Assembly: GCA_035222895.1 (NCBI GenBank)
Contig: JAVYIG010002740.1
Location: 62,001-126,000, forward strand
Length of the DNA: 64,000 nucleotides
Source of the DNA: Strongylocentrotus droebachiensis
Taxonomy: Eukaryota > Echinodermata > Echinoidea > Camarodonta > Strongylocentrotidae
Reading direction: 5' to 3'
Below the pieces are notes generated by a model. It did no database searches and had not been told where the DNA came from. It was given only the letters and a program-made list of their open reading frames with translations. Positions 38,241 through 50,900 of this stretch are shown piece by piece (position 1 is the stretch's first letter; each line of letters opens with the position of its first letter). Made by a program: the position numbers and the translations under genes.

Positions 38241-38902
38241 ACCGTTTACTTTTTAAAATTTATTTCTATACATAATTCTTCTTTGCTTTTCCTCAATAGG
38301 ACATCTGTTTCGGCACCCACCCGCATCCTTGTGCATGCTTTTATCCGAGTGACCTCTGATTTCATATCAGACCGATGTTAAAATCTGGAAAATGTAAACA
38401 TTGTTTTGTAATGTTAAAATAATAATAATAATTATTAACATTTAATATGGAGAAAAATATTTGTAAGTGCTGTACTGTGATATTAATATCATAAGTATTA
38501 ATTTTCTAGTTTTCTACATGCCCGGTCGTGAGGAGTTCCCTCTGCTCTTAAAAAAAAACTCGCTCGCCTAATCAATGATATTTTCTTTGAGACTACCATA
38601 CTTACTATGTCTTGAGTACATTGTGCTTGGTTCGTGCGTGCGCTCATTGAGTAGCAATGATAACACTCTTAAATTTAGCACACAAAAATGTATCGCTATC
38701 AGCTATAGTGCGCGCTGCATGCTAGCTTCCTGCGTTACGTACGTACGCGCACGCGCGGTAGGCATAGAGCTAGAGCTAAAATAGGTAGATAACAAAATAC
38801 GTCTCATCTCCCGACCTTTGTGACTAAAACTGCTTTGTAAAAGTGATAACTGCTTCGCTCTGACTCCGTCTTCTACCCATTTGAGTGATCAACCCAAGTA
38901 AA
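38241..38902. promoter_or_regulatory. RTF1 upstream region and probable promoter
   Basis: Includes an (AAT)n tract at 38420-38435 and, 130-210 bases before the RTF1 start, a CpG-rich stretch (GTTACGTACGTACGCGCACG). No TATA box is obvious. The ZFYVE1 and RTF1 genes are divergent with starts 3.4 kb apart, so a shared bidirectional promoter is unlikely. Confidence 0.35.
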
Positions 38903-41900
38903 ATGTCGAAACGTAAGAAAATGAGCAGAGCTGTTATCAATTCTGATAGTTCAGCATCGGAAAATGAATCGGATCTGGAAGAGGTAATTTCTCCATTCAC
39001 TTTACACACAGTCTAAATGCGTGTGCTCAGTGCCTGTATCTGTACATGTGAACTGTCTATTGAGTGTTTGATTGTGCATGTAGTCTCAATAATAATTAAA
39101 ACCTCATCATAATTCATGTGTTGCATGTTGAATTATTTCATTAACTTAATATTCTTTTTCTTTTTTTATTAATGGGCGAATATTTCAATGGAATTGGGGA
39201 AGGGCAAGTCATTGGAAGGATGGCCAAAATCTGTTGAAAGTTAACCAGAGAAATAATAAAAATGTGACTGGATTTTCATGAATACAAAAAGCCAGTGCCA
39301 TGTGCATAATATGCAGTGACCAATCCTTGCTCCTTGCCAGGCTTGGACTTGTGTGTGAGTTGTAATTGACTACCATGACTTGTTAGTTAGCTGAAGCTAA
39401 TGTATGACTGTTCTTGGAATATTGCCATTGTCCATTGATACTAGGTGACAATCTTGTTTATAAAAATAGTAAAAGAACATTTTGATTGTTATCTATTGTG
39501 ACGTTAGATTCTGCTGAAGTGACCCCAACAGTAGGCTTAAAGAAAGGACGACGACATCCGAGTTGAGATACGTGCATAAAATGCAGTTCATCTGTAATAT
39601 CAATAAAACAAACAAGCAATCATAAGCATGTGTACAAATTCACATGAATAAACAAACATCTATTGTATCGCACAACTAGCTTGCCATAAATGACCTTAAT
39701 ATGCATAACTGAGTAAAGAAAACCTTCAAGAATAAACTATGTGAGTAAAGCTCACTTGTGCAAACACAAACTGTATAACTGCCTCATTTATCTTATTCTA
39801 ATGAACTGTCTCAAATTCTACCTTTGTTTACAAATATAACCCTTACAAATCATACCTCTCTATCTTGTAGGTTAACGTCATACACAAATAAACCCTCGAC
39901 CAGCCTTATTTCCTGCCTCTATCTTACACTCTTTACTTGGTTCCTGAACTAAATTCCTATTTGCTTCTACACCCTTGACATTCTTTATAACCAAGGAAAA
40001 CAATTCATATTCTTTGTTTCATGACAATTATCATCACTCATTACACACAAATCTAGATTATCCTCAACACAAACTGATATATGCACAAATTGGGCATTCA
40101 CACACGTTATCCTACGTTTGTCTATATGTGGTGCTACATGCACAGACAACATTTTAACGTACTTTTCATCTTAAAATTACAGAAAACTAGATTTATATCT
40201 TGTGCCATTTTTGGCCTCATACAAACAATTAAAGATTGATTTATACAAATAACAGCTTTATAGTACTTACAACATTGGGCTTGTCTCGATTGTCGGGGAT
40301 TACTGATGGAATCACTGTCCACAAAACATTTCAAATTTCGTGACTTTTAGGCTGGCGAACTACAAACGCCCTCTTACGACCAAATGAAATTATGGTTAAT
40401 CTGAACCGACGTCATGACAGAAAACTTTCTAAATCTTACATCCCGGCCCCTTAAATGCGTAGCCACAGCAAAGCATTTATCCAAATAACTTCAACTTCCA
40501 TTTAAAACTGTCTAACTTTTCTGTTAATAAAACACAACTAAATTCAGAACTTACACTTAACTCTGCATAGCACATTCCATAAATTGCATTTACACACGTA
40601 CATGTACATGTAGTACATTACAATAAATGCCTTTAGGGTGCATTTATAACCTATACACAACAAACACTTGTCGTCTAAAAATGTATACCGACAGGTCAAT
40701 TAAAGTAACATTGGCAAAACGATCACAGTCAGACCGCAGCCGGTGCGAAAACCCTCTATTTTATTCAGCACGTATGCAAGAATTTACGTGTCTTGCATAC
40801 GTAATGAGTAGTGCAGACGGTCTTCCCGATCGGCAGTTTTTGCCTTTATAATTGTTCATTTCTCATGAAATGGGTCTTATTTCAAAGATAAGAAGTTGCA
40901 CTCTCTATATACTTATATGACAATCATGTTTAATATATTTTGGAAACAGATATTTCGCCTTGAAAATGGGGTTTTTCGACGATAAATCTATCTAAAGAGT
41001 AGGGCTGATTTTCACATAGAAATCATTCTTGCGTCAAGAAGATGTTATAATCAGCATAAAGCATAAATATTTTTCTTTACAATGATATCAAAATTATTAT
41101 ATTTTACGCTGTACCAAAGTCAGGAACCAAGAAAAATCACGCGAATGTTCATGAATAATTAAAAAAAGTAGTCAACTTTGCCGATGTGATAATAGAGCGT
41201 TCTGATTGGCCAAATACGTCAACTACGTCACATATGTTCCGCTTTGGTTTATTAACATTCTAAATACCAAATTTGAGTAAGCATTCCTTGTGGCGTGCGC
41301 CTGTAATGCACGTGCGCGCAAGCAGTCATGACAACAATCTGAGGACCCTGGATCAATTACGTCACCTGCCTTTCAAATAATATTTTTCTACATTATTTCT
41401 TTTTTAATCATTTTTCTTAATTTTTTCGGCCAGTCGGTGGCGCGGCGGAGCTCCCTGGAGTTTAATAATCAGTTATGCATTGCCATTGCTCAAACGGCGA
41501 GCGTGCACGAGTATGAAATCACACAATTTCGTGCCATCATATAGAAAGAACAAATTGGTAATTTCCGGGTTTTTAGGGTCTTAATTACTATGATTATAAA
41601 GAGAACAAGATTTTGCGTCAATTAGGTTTTGACATTATTTTGATCAGTGACTTTTCATCTTTCCAACGAATCTCAAAGTAAACAAATTAATTATGTACCA
41701 AAGTCAGGAACCAAAAGCGAAATTTCGGGTACAAAATAGCTGTTGAAATGTTACAAAAATAACGACAATAAAAGTGGTGAAAAAGGATCGTTTCAAAATT
41801 GTGAAATATGGCAAGTTTCATATCAAACTGAAGCTGAGAATCTCGAGAGTAATTACCGTTGCGTGCTGCCATGTTGACAGAAGTTATCGACCACAAAAGC

Positions 41901-44900
41901 AGCTGCATGTACACCCTTACAAATCTCACGGAAAATCTCGTGAATTTCAGCACACGTGAATGTACGAGATAACCAAAGAGACGCTGAATAAAAATCAGCG
42001 TATAGCCTCATTATCGCGCACGCTGCGGTCTGACTGATCAGTTGCCTTAATAGAGTACACATTAACTAAATCTCAACACAATTGTTGACACTCTGTAGCA
42101 AATAACAATAACAAGGATTGTTAAAGTCCTTGACTTTCCTTACACACCTTGAGTTATCTAGTGAATTACCAAAGGAAAATATGAAATATATCAGCTCAAA
42201 CATAATGATTCTACCTCTATGCACTAGAGCTGCTAACTACTCAGAACTGTGCATTTCAGTACTCGATTCTTGAAACTAAACCCCCTTTTTGTGAGTTTTC
42301 AAGCAAATTTCAGTAACCCACCACTAAATACAACAGGGTTACACGCAAAATTGATTTTCAAATTCAGAAAATGGTGCTTCTTTGATTAAACTTTCTCATC
42401 ATTCTCAATCTTGAGTAAATTGTCAATTTACTTCCGATATACAGAACTTTAGTTCAACTATCCCTTTCATATCAAATATCCTCTTTTGGGTCTATGCATC
42501 AAATATCAACACAATTCTGTTCTTTAAAGTTTCAACTTGAACTAGACACTACATATTTGTATGCTCATGTACATTGACCAAATAACATGTTATCATGACA
42601 AATGATTCTCATTTGCAGTGATCACATATTTAACTCCTGCTCTTAAGAAAAAACATGTAAGAAATTACGTATGAATATCGTTCAAACAAAAATATCTTTC
42701 AGCAGTAGTCTCAGTTCAATACTGAAATGAATACATATATTCTGAAGTCCATCATAGTCTTTCTTCAAGTATTGAATGATAAACATATTATGACAGTCTA
42801 TTACAAGGCTGAAATGTTTATTACTCTTCAAGAGTAGAGTCCACTGTCCTCAAATATAACGTGCCCGATTTACCTCAAGGGTACAATGCTACCGCAAATA
42901 GTCTTGTATAAAGTCTGAGGACTGTTTTTCTCAATTTCTTGCGCTTAAACAATAGTTTGTTGCTGTAAACGAGTTCTGTCTTGCGTCGACGTCAGTCTAA
43001 CTGAAATATGATGATCAGGATCTTTCGCTTGTCACGGATCAGGATAATTGCGACACAAAATATTCACAAGAGGCGGCGCTAGGCTCTCACCTCGCACGTT
43101 TAATTCACTGTGCATCAAATATAATTATCTCACATAAGAAATTAATGCTCCAATTTAGTCGTTCTTCGCTGTGGATCCATTTAAATTGAGATCGCTCTCC
43201 ACGGTTCACCAATTTACGCTCTTTGCTTCTTCCAAAATTGAAACGTGATGATCAGGATCTTACGCTCGTCACGGATCAGGAAAATTGCGACACAAAAATT
43301 CACAAGAGGCGGCGCTAGGCTCTCACCTCGCACGTTTAATTCACCGTGCATCAATATAATTATCTCACATAAGAAATGAATGCTCCAATTAGTCGCTGTG
43401 GTTCACCAATACGCTATCTGCTTCTTCCAAAAGACATAGTTTCTGCACAGGCCTGACTAGGATACCGGTGCTATGTTTTAGCTTCACCGATCGGACGAGC
43501 TTGTCCTTCCCAGGATAGGTTTCGATTACTCTTCCCGTCAACCACTTGTTCCTCGGCAGATTGTCGATAATCAGCACGATGTCACCTTCCTCCAGATTTC
43601 TCGTCTCTTTCAGCCACTTCTGCCGCTGTTGTAAGGAAGGTAGGTATTCCTTCACCCACCTGCGCCAAAATAAGTCTGCCAGGTATTGAATCTGCCGCCA
43701 GCGTCGACGTCCATACAGATCATGTTTCTGGAACACATCAGGTGGTAGAGCATTTTTTGACCTCAGGAGCAGCAGATGATTTGGTGTGAGAGGCTCTGCA
43801 TCCCTTGCGTCATCAGATGTTATGGTGAGTGGACGCCCATTGATAATTGCCTCTACTAGACACATAAGAGTCGTTAAGCCCTCATCATTCAGAACCTGCT
43901 GCTTCATGACTGCATTCAAGACCTTTCTCGTAGTTCTGATTTGTCTTTCCCATGATCCACCCATATGGGATGCTCTCGGTGGATTGAATTTCCAATCAAT
44001 TCCTTGTTGAAGGAGATTATTGTGGATCTTCTCCTGGTTCCATCGTTTCAATCCCTCCCTCAGTTCACGTTCAGCACCTATGAAATTTGTACCATTGTCG
44101 GATCTGATAATCTCTGGTTGTCCTCTGCGTGAAATAAATCTCTGAAGGGCATTCAGAAATGAATCCGTCTCCAATGAATGCAGTACCTCTATGTGTATTG
44201 CTCTTATAACCAGACAAGTGAATATACATCCATATCTCTTCACAGAGCTCCTTCCTTGTCTCACCATGTATGGGCCAAAGCAGTCGACTCCCACGTTACT
44301 AAATGGAGGTTTTTCTGGTACCACTCTATCTGCCGGCAAATCTGCCATCTTCTGTTCCACTGGTTTTGCACGTTGACGCTTACATGTGAAACACTTGTGT
44401 AGTACATGACGAACTGCTAACCTCCCTCTGATTATCCAAAATCGTTGTCTGAGTAGGGATAGCACATACTCCTTCCCTGAGTGACCACACATAATGTGGT
44501 AATGTCTCACCAAAAGCTGTACTACATGATGCTTGGAAGGCAAAATCACTGGGTGTTTTGTCTGCTCTTCTAGTGGTGCATTATGTAGTCTTCCTCCAAC
44601 ACATATCAATCCTTCGTCTGTGAGTTTCACGCTCAATTTAGATAGTGGGCTGGATTTTGATATTTGAGTCGGTGACCGTTGTGTAGTCTTATTTTGCTGT
44701 AAGACTCTGTACTCCTCAGCATAGGTCTGTTGCTGAACGTATCTGACAATTGCTTCTTCAGCTACAGTCATCTCGTCAACTGTTACTGGCTGCTTCATAT
44801 CCAGTAAATTCATATCTTTGCGTGCCTTTCTTCTCAAGCACTCCTTGACCTTCAGGATCCATGCAATACCTTTCTTCAGCCGGAACCAGGACGAGTAACT

Positions 44901-47900
44901 TTCAAGGAGTCTATCTGTCGCCTTGACTTCAGATTCGGCTGCAGCAAACACTCCAGTCTTGTCTTGCTTTACCTCTGGGTCATGTTCTAAGCTAGACTCA
45001 TTCACTGTCAAGCTTTTAGGCCAATCGCATTCTTCTGACCACAAAAATTTTGGCCCTTCCTTCCATCGTCCAGTCAATTCCTCAGCTGTCAGTCCACGCG
45101 AGGCATCATCGGCTGGATTGACATCAGTGTTAACATGTCGCCACTGCCTTGGTTCAGATCCCTCATGAATGGTTGTAATTCTGTTTGCTACAAACGTATG
45201 GAAACGTTTATCCTCATTCTTCACATAATGAAGTACTATTGAACTGTCAGTCCAAAACACTGACTCTTGGAGGGGCAGATCCAGTTCCCGTTGTATCATA
45301 CTGTCTATAGTGACAGAGAGTGTAGCCGCCATCAGTTCAAGCCGTGGGATTGTCATCCTCTTCAGGGGTGCAAGACGTGACCTTGCAAATAGTATGCTGC
45401 AGTGCACCTGACCCTCAACATCCTTCATCCGCAGGTAGGAAACGACTCCATAGGCTTTCTCTGAAGCATCTGCAAAGTGATGTAGCTTATACTCTGCTAC
45501 TTGGCCAAAGTCATGTGGTCTGATGCATCTGTTGACCTGGAATTCAGTCATCTTGGGTAGTTCCTGTAACCATTCATTCCATCTCTCTATTTCCTTGCTT
45601 GGAATCTCCTCATCCCATGCAAGTTTAAGTCTGGTTAGTTCCTGCAAGATCATCTTAGCCTTTAGGATGAAAGGACTGGCGTAACCGAGAGGGTCGTAGA
45701 TGGAAGATACAACACTCAAGATACCTCTCCTGGTTTGGGGTTTGTCCTTGGGTCTAAACTTGTACAGCAAACAATCAGTTTCTACATCCCAGCTGATTCC
45801 AAGTGCTCTCTCGACTGGAAGAGCATCATGATTAAGATCCAGACCCCTCACATCTTTAGCTCTCTCTTCTTCTGGTATGGATTGCAGGACAAATGGGTTG
45901 TTACTGACCCATTTGGTTAATCTGAAGCCTCCTTCACTGAGCAAGACCATCAAGTCCGCAGCAAGTTTCACTGCTGTTTCTTCTGTCTCAACTGACACCA
46001 GGCAATCGTCCACATAGAAGTTCTCGAGAATGGCCTTAGATGCTTCCACTTTACCATTACCATCACCGTTTCTTGCTGTCTGACGAAGTGCATGGCTGCA
46101 CACACTTGGGCTCCACGTACCTCCGAAGAGGTGGACGCACATCCGGTAGACCAGCGGTTCCTTGTTGAAGTCTCCGTCCTTCCACCACAAGAATCTCAAC
46201 ACGTCTCGATCTTCTGGAGGTACCCTCACTTGGTGGAACATTGCCTCTATATCTGACATGAGTGCTACTGGTTGCTGGCGGAATCTAAGCAAAACTCCCA
46301 TCAAATTGTTGATAAGGTCCGGCCCCTGTAACACTGCATCATTCAGAGATACCCCTTGGTGCTTGGCCGCACAATCGAACACGATTCGCATCTTGTCTGG
46401 TTTTTGGGGATTCAAGACTGGATGGTGGGGCAAATACCAAACAGGGGTGTCCTTGGGTTGCCTAGTCTCCTCACCAACTTCCTCTGCATAGCCTTTCCTG
46501 AGGAGATCCTCTATGCCCTGTTTGTATTTCACATACATTGCTTGATCTCTTTGCAATCTCCTTGCCAATGATTTCAAACGCTGTTCTGCACTCCACTTGT
46601 TGTCAGGCAAGTTAGGTGGTCTCCTTCTGAAGGGCACCGGTAGTTGGAAATGTGCACCTTCCCGCTGGATGTCCCTCTCCCATATTTCCATTACCTTCTT
46701 GTCATTGACCGACATTGCCTTGTCTTTCTTAAGCACATCTGTAGCTTCGATCTTCCAGAATTGGCTGACTTGTTCCTCCAGTCTATCATTACTGTCAATG
46801 AAGCTAGATGTAGCTTTGGGTACACCATCTGAACTGGAACCTACAGGTCCACTCACTGACCAACCCAATTTGGTCTTAACAGCATAAGGGCCATGCTGTC
46901 CTCGTCTCACCTCGATAGGTATCAAGGCTTCAGGTGAATCCTGCCCTATCAACAGTCCAACTTCATGTCGTTCAATGATCGGGAGGTTAATTCCTTCTAA
47001 GTGATGATATCCTGAAATGTCATCCACATTGGCAATGTGTGTGTCTCTGATATTAATGGCGTCTCTTGTATACACACAGGGTAGCCTCACACAGTCTGTA
47101 TCTGGTCCCGTGTCTGCAATCAGACTAATCACTGAGGTCTCTATGGGGCTATTACTCTTCTCCAGTGTTGTCAGGCTTAAACTTTGCTTCCTTCCAGTAG
47201 CATTGAGTTCTCTGGCCAAAGTGGCTGTACAAAATGTACTGGTTGAACCAGAATCCAACAGTGCATATGTATTCACAAATACATTCTCTCCTTGAGCTCT
47301 AACCCTCACTGGAACAATAGGAAGCACACACCTTCCGGCCCCTGTGACACACTTCTTAACGAACCCATTCTGGACTTGATGGACTTCGTTGTTCTGGGTT
47401 TCAACTGGAGCCTGTGTCGTTGTCATCCTTCCTGCAGATGAAGATGCATCCTGTGCAAAATGGAGAAATTTGGTGTGTTTTCTCTGGCATCCTTGTACTG
47501 AGCACCTTCTATTCAATCTGCAAAACCTACTGGTGTGGCCAGATTGCAGGCAGTTGAAACATAGTCTGTTGTCTTGAGCAAACTGAAATCTCATCTCGGG
47601 TGCCATGGATTTAAAACTGTCGCACCCAAACAAGGAATGTTCTTGCTTACACTTCAGGCACTTCAGGTTGACTGCTACTTCTGTTACCTCTGTAGCGTAC
47701 ATGTAGTTACTTCTTGTACTCTTCTTGTTGAAAGCTGGGTTAGAAGTTTCAACTCTTTTTGTTGTTGCTGTCAGATCTCCGAAGACAGGATCATTGGCTT
47801 CCTCAGCAGCGTTGGAGACAAACCTCGCCATGTCCGAGATATCGGGAGAACGCTCCTGCTGTCTGATGTCTCTCACCAATTTTAACCATCTACCTTTAAG

Positions 47901-50900
47901 GTAATATGGAAGTCTTTCAGCCACCTTCAGCAACTCTCTCTGGCTACTAATTTCCTGCAGTATATCCAGTGCTCGAAGAGTTTCCATGCCGATCCTCAAC
48001 TCATCTGCAAACTTCTGCAGCCCCTTCCGGTCATTCGCATGGCAGATTGGACCATTGGTTATACGTTTGATCCAGGCTTCTCCTATCTTGTATTTGCTGC
48101 CAAAGCGTTCCACCAACAGCTCTCTGGCTCGTTGGTACCCATACAGTGGTTCCATGACCATACAGCACTGTATGATGCCCTTAACTTCTCCTTCACAGCA
48201 ATGATACAACTTCATAAGTTTTGTCCCACTATCGAGTGAAGATCGACCAATTAAGTTGTCGAACGACATCATAAATTCATGGAAGTGCAAAGGACTCCCA
48301 TCAAACTTCATCATCTCTACATTAGCCAGACTGATAGCTTCCAACCATCGTTGTTGCTGAACTTGGGTCTGCAGATAAAATTCTCGATCGTCTCGTGGTT
48401 GATAAGCTTGACCTGAAATGGGAGATGAAGCCATTTGCTGAGCTGGAAAAGGAATAGTCTCTTGTAGGAGCGCAGGTTCCTTGACATCATGATTGCTGAC
48501 ATGATGACGATGTTCCGTAGCATGCTCTGCACTTTCATGCACCTGCTTGACATTCTGCTGACTGGAACTCCTATTCCCTATACTCGACACCTTACTGCCA
48601 CTCCTGTGTTGCTCATACACGTCTTCTTCTGCCTCTGCTGCGCTGAGCTTGGCACGTAAGAGTAACTTAGCCTTCCTTTGCTTAAGGCGTATTTCTTCGA
48701 GTTCTATCTCTTGTTCTTCCTGAAGAACTGCTAATTCTGCTGCTATTGCAGCCCTCTTGGCCCTGGTCCTAAGTCCAGATGACGTGGTGGAACTCTTCCC
48801 AACTTGACTTGCAGAGTCCTCTGGATTGACATCATCAACACCTTCTTGACTCATGGTGACGAATGCTAAAGCTGTTATGAACTTTGTGTGACGTTAGATT
48901 CTGCTGAAGTGACCCCAACAGTAGGCTTAAAGAAAGGACGACGACATCCGAGTTGAGATACGTGCATAAAATGCAGTTCATCTGTAATATCAATAAAACA
49001 AACAAGCAATCATAAGCATGTGTACAAATTCACATGAATAAACAAACATCTATTGTATCGCACAACTAGCTTGCCATAAATGACCTTAATATGCATAACT
49101 GAGTAAAGAAAACCTTCAAGAATAAACTATGTGAGTAAAGCTCACTTGTGCAAACACAAACTGTATAACTGCCTCATTTATCTTATTCTAATGAACTGTC
49201 TCAAATTCTACCTTTGTTTACAAATATAACCCTTACAAATCATACCTCTCTATCTTGTAGGTTAACGTCATACACAAATAAACCCTCGACCAGCCTTATT
49301 TCCTGCCTCTATCTTACACTCTTTACTTGGTTCCTGAACTAAATTCCTATTTGCTTCTACACCCTTGACATTCTTTATAACCAAGGAAAACAATTCATAT
49401 TCTTTGTTTCATGACAATTATCATCACTCATTACACACAAATCTAGATTATCCTCAACACAAACTGATATATGCACAAATTGGGCATTCACACACGTTAT
49501 CCTACGTTTGTCTATATGTGGTGCTACATGCACAGACAACATTTTAACGTACTTTTCATCTTAAAATTACAGAAAACTAGATTTATATCTTGTGCCATTT
49601 TTGGCCTCATACAAACAATTAAAGATTGATTTATACAAATAACAGCTTTATAGTACTTACAACATTGGGCTTGTCTCGATTGTCGGGGATTACTGATGGA
49701 ATCACTGTCCACAAAACATTTCAAATTTCGTGACTTTTAGGCTGGCGAACTACAAACGCCCTCTTACGACCAAATGAAATTATGGTTAATCTGAACCGAC
49801 GTCATGACAGAAAACTTTCTAAATCTTACATCTATCATGACAGATTATTTGTTTTTACTTTATGTTATGCTCATACAAAGCAGTTAGAGAAGATACCATC
49901 GTGACTGCCCAATACTACAAAATGAGAAACTTTTACTTTCATGTGTGAACGAGTGGTTTAGATGCACAGATTATACATGCCGCAAATCACAATTGTCACA
50001 ACACTGAATTTTTGTTCCTTCCATGAAAAAAGTTTTACATACTGAATGTCAACTTTTGTCTACTTCCATGCCATGATGTCTTATATAAACTTTTCATTTT
50101 CAATCTTCTTTAAGTTTTACATACTGAATGTCAATCTGCGTTTACTTCCATGCCATGATGTTTTATATAAAGAATCGTATTTCAATATATTTGCTTTCAT
50201 TTATACTTTACAAAATAGTATAGAGTAGAATGATTGCAATTAGATTTGATTACAAAAAAATTATGGAAAATTGTCTCTCTATGCCTCTCTCTCTCTCTCT
50301 CTCTCTCGTCTGTTAAATAACTTTTTTTGTTGCTGTTTTTACCAGGAACTGTTAACTTTAGCCAAAAGGAAAAAGATAGATCCAGAGTCCGCCAAGGAAT
50401 CAACATCCCAGAAGAGTAACTCTGAGTCTGAGACATCAGAGAGTGATGATGATGTGAGTAGAGCAAACGTTACACTCTTAAGACTTCTGCACATGCCTCA
50501 TGAAAATTTGCATTTACAGTGTATCTGTTTTACATGGAACATATTCTCCTGTACAATACTCTCCCAAATAGTGAGTTTCTCCACAAGTCTTTTCTACCAG
50601 ACCTCTATTACGGTACCTAGTTTATATGTTTTTTTAATTAATCTGGTTTGTGTCTGCCTTGGCTCAAAAGCTTTCAGTCTGGCAAGTTTGAGACCATTTC
50701 TTATTCTGGTTTACAGCACTATCAGTGCCTTGACTAGGATTTCAAACTCTGACATTTGATCCACACTCTGGTGATATGCATAACACCTTCCCAACTCTCC
50801 ATGATATAGGGCAATAATTATTTATCCCCCCCCCCCCCATATCTATGAATGTCCAATACCATTATATATTGGTACACATGTATTTGTCTGTTGACTGTTC

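Larger units (their letters stand above)
39497..49830 (-). mobile_element. BEL/Pao LTR retrotransposon, full length, antisense in RTF1 intron 1
   Basis: A 10,334-bp element bounded by two 944-bp direct repeats that begin TGTAAG and end GTCACA in element orientation (TG...CA). It is flanked by TCTAT on both sides. Parts in element order (right to left): 5' LTR 49830-48887, a 32-nt leader, gag-pol frame 48854-43389, a 2.9 kb 3' region without recognised coding content, a purine-rich tract (AAGGGGCCGGGA) just before the 3' LTR, and the 3' LTR 40440-39497. Reading the LTRs in parallel I found no difference, so the insertion looks very recent. It looks whole, with no visible breaks. Transcription would oppose RTF1. 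It makes up about 90% of RTF1 intron 1. Confidence 0.97.

Noticed and set aside
43786-48239. Many + strand open frames opposite the BEL/Pao gag-pol
   Set aside because: They are shadows of the long minus-strand frame and resemble no protein family.
50271-50759. A 162-codon + strand gene starting at 50271
   Set aside because: It is RTF1 exon 2 read through its flanking introns. Only 50346-50453 is supported.
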